The notes beneath the pieces were generated by a model, which was not told where the DNA came from, did no database searches, and saw only the letters and a list, made by a program, of their open reading frames with translations. Position numbers and translations under genes: made by a program. A stretch of DNA of 7,428 nucleotides from Halobacteriaceae archaeon Tc-Br11_E2g27. Its GTDB lineage: Archaea; Halobacteriota; Halobacteria; Halobacteriales; Haloarculaceae. How positions within the stretch are numbered: the first letter of the stretch is position 1; every line of letters begins with the position of its first letter. Shown here in pieces: positions 5,557 through 7,428 of the stretch. The DNA lies in the NCBI GenBank assembly GCA_001564135.1, contig LKNH01000126.1, positions 1-7,428 on the forward strand. The letters are read 5' to 3'.

Positions 5557-7010
5557 CGATATGTCCCCCGTGCTGCCCGTGCCAGTACCGCATCGAGCGT
5601 CTCATCCTCCGACCAGTCGATAACTGGAACCCCGTGGGTGTGAATCCGCTCGATTCGCTGGAGTCGTTCGAGCGATGCGACAACTGCACCGGGGGTTTCC
5701 CGACTTGTTGGGTCTGGTGAGAGGACCGTCACATCGTGCCCTGCTGATTCGAGTACTCGAATACCGACTTCGGTGATATCGTCGACGAGTGGCGTACAGA
5801 TGATAACCTGCGTCTGGTCAGACAGTTTGCTTCGGAGTGTGTGTACCCTCCGTCGGATTGGTTGTCGCTCGTACGCTGGTGGAGACGGGGACAGTGCTGG
5901 CTCCGATGCAAACGCGTCTAATCCCCGGTTTCGATGCGTAGTCCCACTCCCTGACTCCAGCCAGAACTCCGGACCGAACGTTGCTATGCCTACTCTATGG
6001 TCGGCATTGAGTAGCGTTACGAACAGTCGAGTTGCTGCCTCGATGCTCCGGCCTGTCGCACTCAATTTGTATTCGTCTAGTGGGGCAGTGTCGTTAGTAT
6101 GGCTCGTGGCTTCCGCATCTCGTTGGCTTTGCGTGTACGCTGGCGGTCTCACATCCAGAATAATAGTCACCGATGCAGACCGTTCCGTTCGGAACTGTAC
6201 AGTCGTTAGCTCTCGGTTTGCAGCATATCGCTTCCAGTCAAGCCGGGAGAATGGGTCGCCATGGCGGTACTCTCTGGTTGCATAGAACTCGGTTCCTTCT
6301 CCGGGCTCGGTCGTTGGAAGCCGACCTGCATAAGGTGTTGTCAGCGAACGGAGTGGGACTGACTGCAGCGGCGTGGGTTCCGGGCGGCAAGTGATTGTAT
6401 CCGTCACCGTGTATTCACACTCACGCTCTACGGTCCCGGAGATGGTGCTGGCGATAACATAGAGGCCTGGAAACTCGTGTCGGCCTTGTCGTGCAACGAC
6501 AGTATACTCAAGGGTATGCGTTGTTCCCGGCCGAAGCGGTGTCGCCATCCGTGGGGAGCCGTCGGTAACCCGAAGCGCAGATGGCACGCGGTCTACTACT
6601 CGACAGTCGCTCACCAATGTGGTTCCAGTGTTACGGATGGTGGTTTCGACGGTCACTTCCTCTCCGACTTTCGGGTCCGTCGTCGAAAACGAGCGAGAGA
6701 TCGTTAGCGTAGGCTCAGGTGGCTCACTTGTTCGACCGAGAATGACGCCGCCGACACAGACGATTGCGACCAGCAACAGGGCCGGTTGCGTAAACATAAT
6801 CCCGAACCCTGTACTGAAGAATGCGCCTGCACCCGCCAGCCGCCAGTGGTCTCGCTGATGGATTTCCTGTGATTCCGGCGCTTGTTCGGTCGGTTTCTCG
6901 GCAGATTCAGTTCGCTCATGGTCGGCCACCGTTTCCTCGTCTTCGTCGGACAATATATCGCCGCCTGCTGTTGTGGTTGACTGGTTCGGCGCATCGATTG
7001 TTTCGCTCAT
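5553..7010 (-). CDS. DUF58 family protein (membrane-anchored, VWA-like)
   Basis: This complete 485-residue protein starts with a very acidic, low-complexity stretch (1-54). Two hydrophobic segments follow (about 57-74 and 76-93), then a beta-rich domain (about 101-205) resembling extracellular Ig-like repeats. The DUF58 signature is clear: GEGTEFYATREYRHGDPFSRLDW is spread over 237-259, with REY, GD and DW the key residues. A VWA-like fold follows (about 278-455). Its metal site is altered: the usual DxSxS reads DVRPP at 286-290. DUF58 proteins are common partners of MoxR ATPases, and their biochemical role is not settled. The start ATG overlaps the stop of the upstream gene by four bases (7007-7010), and GAGG lies seven bases before it inside that gene. 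The stop overlaps the next start in the same way. Confidence 0.93.
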   Translation of the reverse strand: MSETIDAPNQSTTTAGGDILSDEDEETVADHERTESAEKPTEQAPESQEIHQRDHWRLAGAGAFFSTGFGIMFTQPALLLVAIVCVGGVILGRTSEPPEPTLTISRSFSTTDPKVGEEVTVETTIRNTGTTLVSDCRVVDRVPSALRVTDGSPRMATPLRPGTTHTLEYTVVARQGRHEFPGLYVIASTISGTVERECEYTVTDTITCRPEPTPLQSVPLRSLTTPYAGRLPTTEPGEGTEFYATREYRHGDPFSRLDWKRYAANRELTTVQFRTERSASVTIILDVRPPAYTQSQRDAEATSHTNDTAPLDEYKLSATGRSIEAATRLFVTLLNADHRVGIATFGPEFWLESGSGTTHRNRGLDAFASEPALSPSPPAYERQPIRRRVHTLRSKLSDQTQVIICTPLVDDITEVGIRVLESAGHDVTVLSPDPTSRETPGAVVASLERLQRIERIHTHGVPVIDWSEDETLDAVLARAARGTYR

Positions 7011-7428
7011 CTGTTATCCTCGCGACCGTGGTCGTTACTTGTTGTGTCGAGACTGTCGAGCAGCTGTGTTCGGGCCGGAGCAGTGCCTGTCCCCGGTGTA
7101 TCAAGCTGTTCAATCGACTGAATTGCTCGTCTGGCCTGTACTGAAATGTCTGATGACTGGATTCGCACTGCTAGTTTGAGACGTGTTCGAAGTGGTGTTC
7201 CGTCCGGATATTCCGTAAAAAAGCCCTCTGCATGGGGGTCAGTTGTCCACGCTCCCGTCTCGATTGCGGCCTTTGCTTGCTTTTCGCTGACGTTGTACTG
7301 GTCCTGAATCCGGCGCTTGGCGAGATGGCGTAATCGGGCTTTGAGAGATGACCCCACTCTGCCCTGTACGCGTTTCGCCCCCGGCGAATCTGGGTCCTCG
7401 CTGAGTGGTTTGAGCGTCGAATCGACAT
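7007..7428 (-). CDS. DUF7269-like protein, 5' end cut by window edge
   Basis: The minus-strand frame is open from the window edge to the TGA at 7007-7009, giving 139 residues of a C-terminal part. A GTG at 7357 is possible as a start, but the frame stays open upstream and the residues there (LKPLSEDPDSPGAK) look like normal protein, so the true start is probably beyond the window. The visible part is soluble and charged, with a helical piece (KARLRHLAKRRIQDQY) and the pattern AIETGAWTTDPHAEGFF. That pattern resembles what I recall of haloarchaeal DUF7269 proteins, which have N-terminal membrane segments and sit next to DUF58 genes. Nothing suggests an enzyme. The stop overlaps the DUF58 start by four bases, so it is in the same operon. 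Confidence 0.75.
   Translation of the reverse strand, partial: VDSTLKPLSEDPDSPGAKRVQGRVGSSLKARLRHLAKRRIQDQYNVSEKQAKAAIETGAWTTDPHAEGFFTEYPDGTPLRTRLKLAVRIQSSDISVQARRAIQSIEQLDTPGTGTAPARTQLLDSLDTTSNDHGREDNR

Noticed and set aside
5773..6285. A 170-residue plus-strand frame inside the DUF58 gene.
   Set aside because: It is antisense to the DUF58 domain, is Ser/Val/Arg-rich and shows no family motif.
7171..7428. An 85-residue minus-strand frame starting with ATG at the window's right end.
   Set aside because: It is in a different frame from the DUF7269-like protein, which continues open to the edge and joins the operon by an ATGA overlap. The 85-residue product is Arg/Ser/Gln-rich and unlike an acidic haloarchaeal protein.
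1..7428. CRISPR array, tRNA, rRNA, insertion sequence or prophage.
   Set aside because: I saw no regularly spaced direct repeats, cloverleaf-like sequence, rRNA motif, transposase, integrase or terminal repeats.

Overview
The window looks like chromosomal DNA of a halophilic archaeon (class Halobacteria). The proteins are strongly acidic. The 729-residue elongation factor is the archaeal/eukaryotic EF-2 type. Three neighbouring genes resemble families I know only from haloarchaea (DUF7519, DUF7269 and a haloarchaeal DUF58 protein). Several genes start right at, or about 25-30 bases after, a weak TATA-like element, as expected for leaderless haloarchaeal mRNAs. Base composition looks moderate by eye for this group, so I do not name a genus. 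Almost all of the window is coding, and there is no sign of a mobile element, CRISPR array, tRNA or rRNA.

Left part (1-1531): a short-chain dehydrogenase/reductase (minus strand, cut by the window's left edge) is divergent from a small flavoprotein (plus strand). The flavoprotein looks like a thioredoxin reductase that has lost its NADPH domain and redox cysteines. The 122-base gap between them has promoter-like elements and a dyad around the flavoprotein's putative TATA box.

Centre (1590-4010): the complete gene for translation elongation factor EF-2 (minus strand) is convergent with the flavoprotein gene, with a T-rich terminator between them. Upstream of EF-2 is a 231-base gap shared with the divergent moxR gene. 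It holds three consecutive perfect inverted repeats that lie in the probable 5' leader of EF-2. This is the most striking unexplained structure in the window.

Right part (4011-7428): a MoxR-family AAA+ ATPase (plus strand) is convergent with a tightly coupled minus-strand operon. In transcription order the operon is DUF7269-like protein (cut by the right edge), DUF58 protein and DUF7519-like membrane protein. Both junctions are 4-base ATGA overlaps. MoxR ATPases commonly work with DUF58/VWA-like partners, so these four genes probably form one membrane-associated AAA+ chaperone-type module. Here the ATPase is transcribed separately from its partners.
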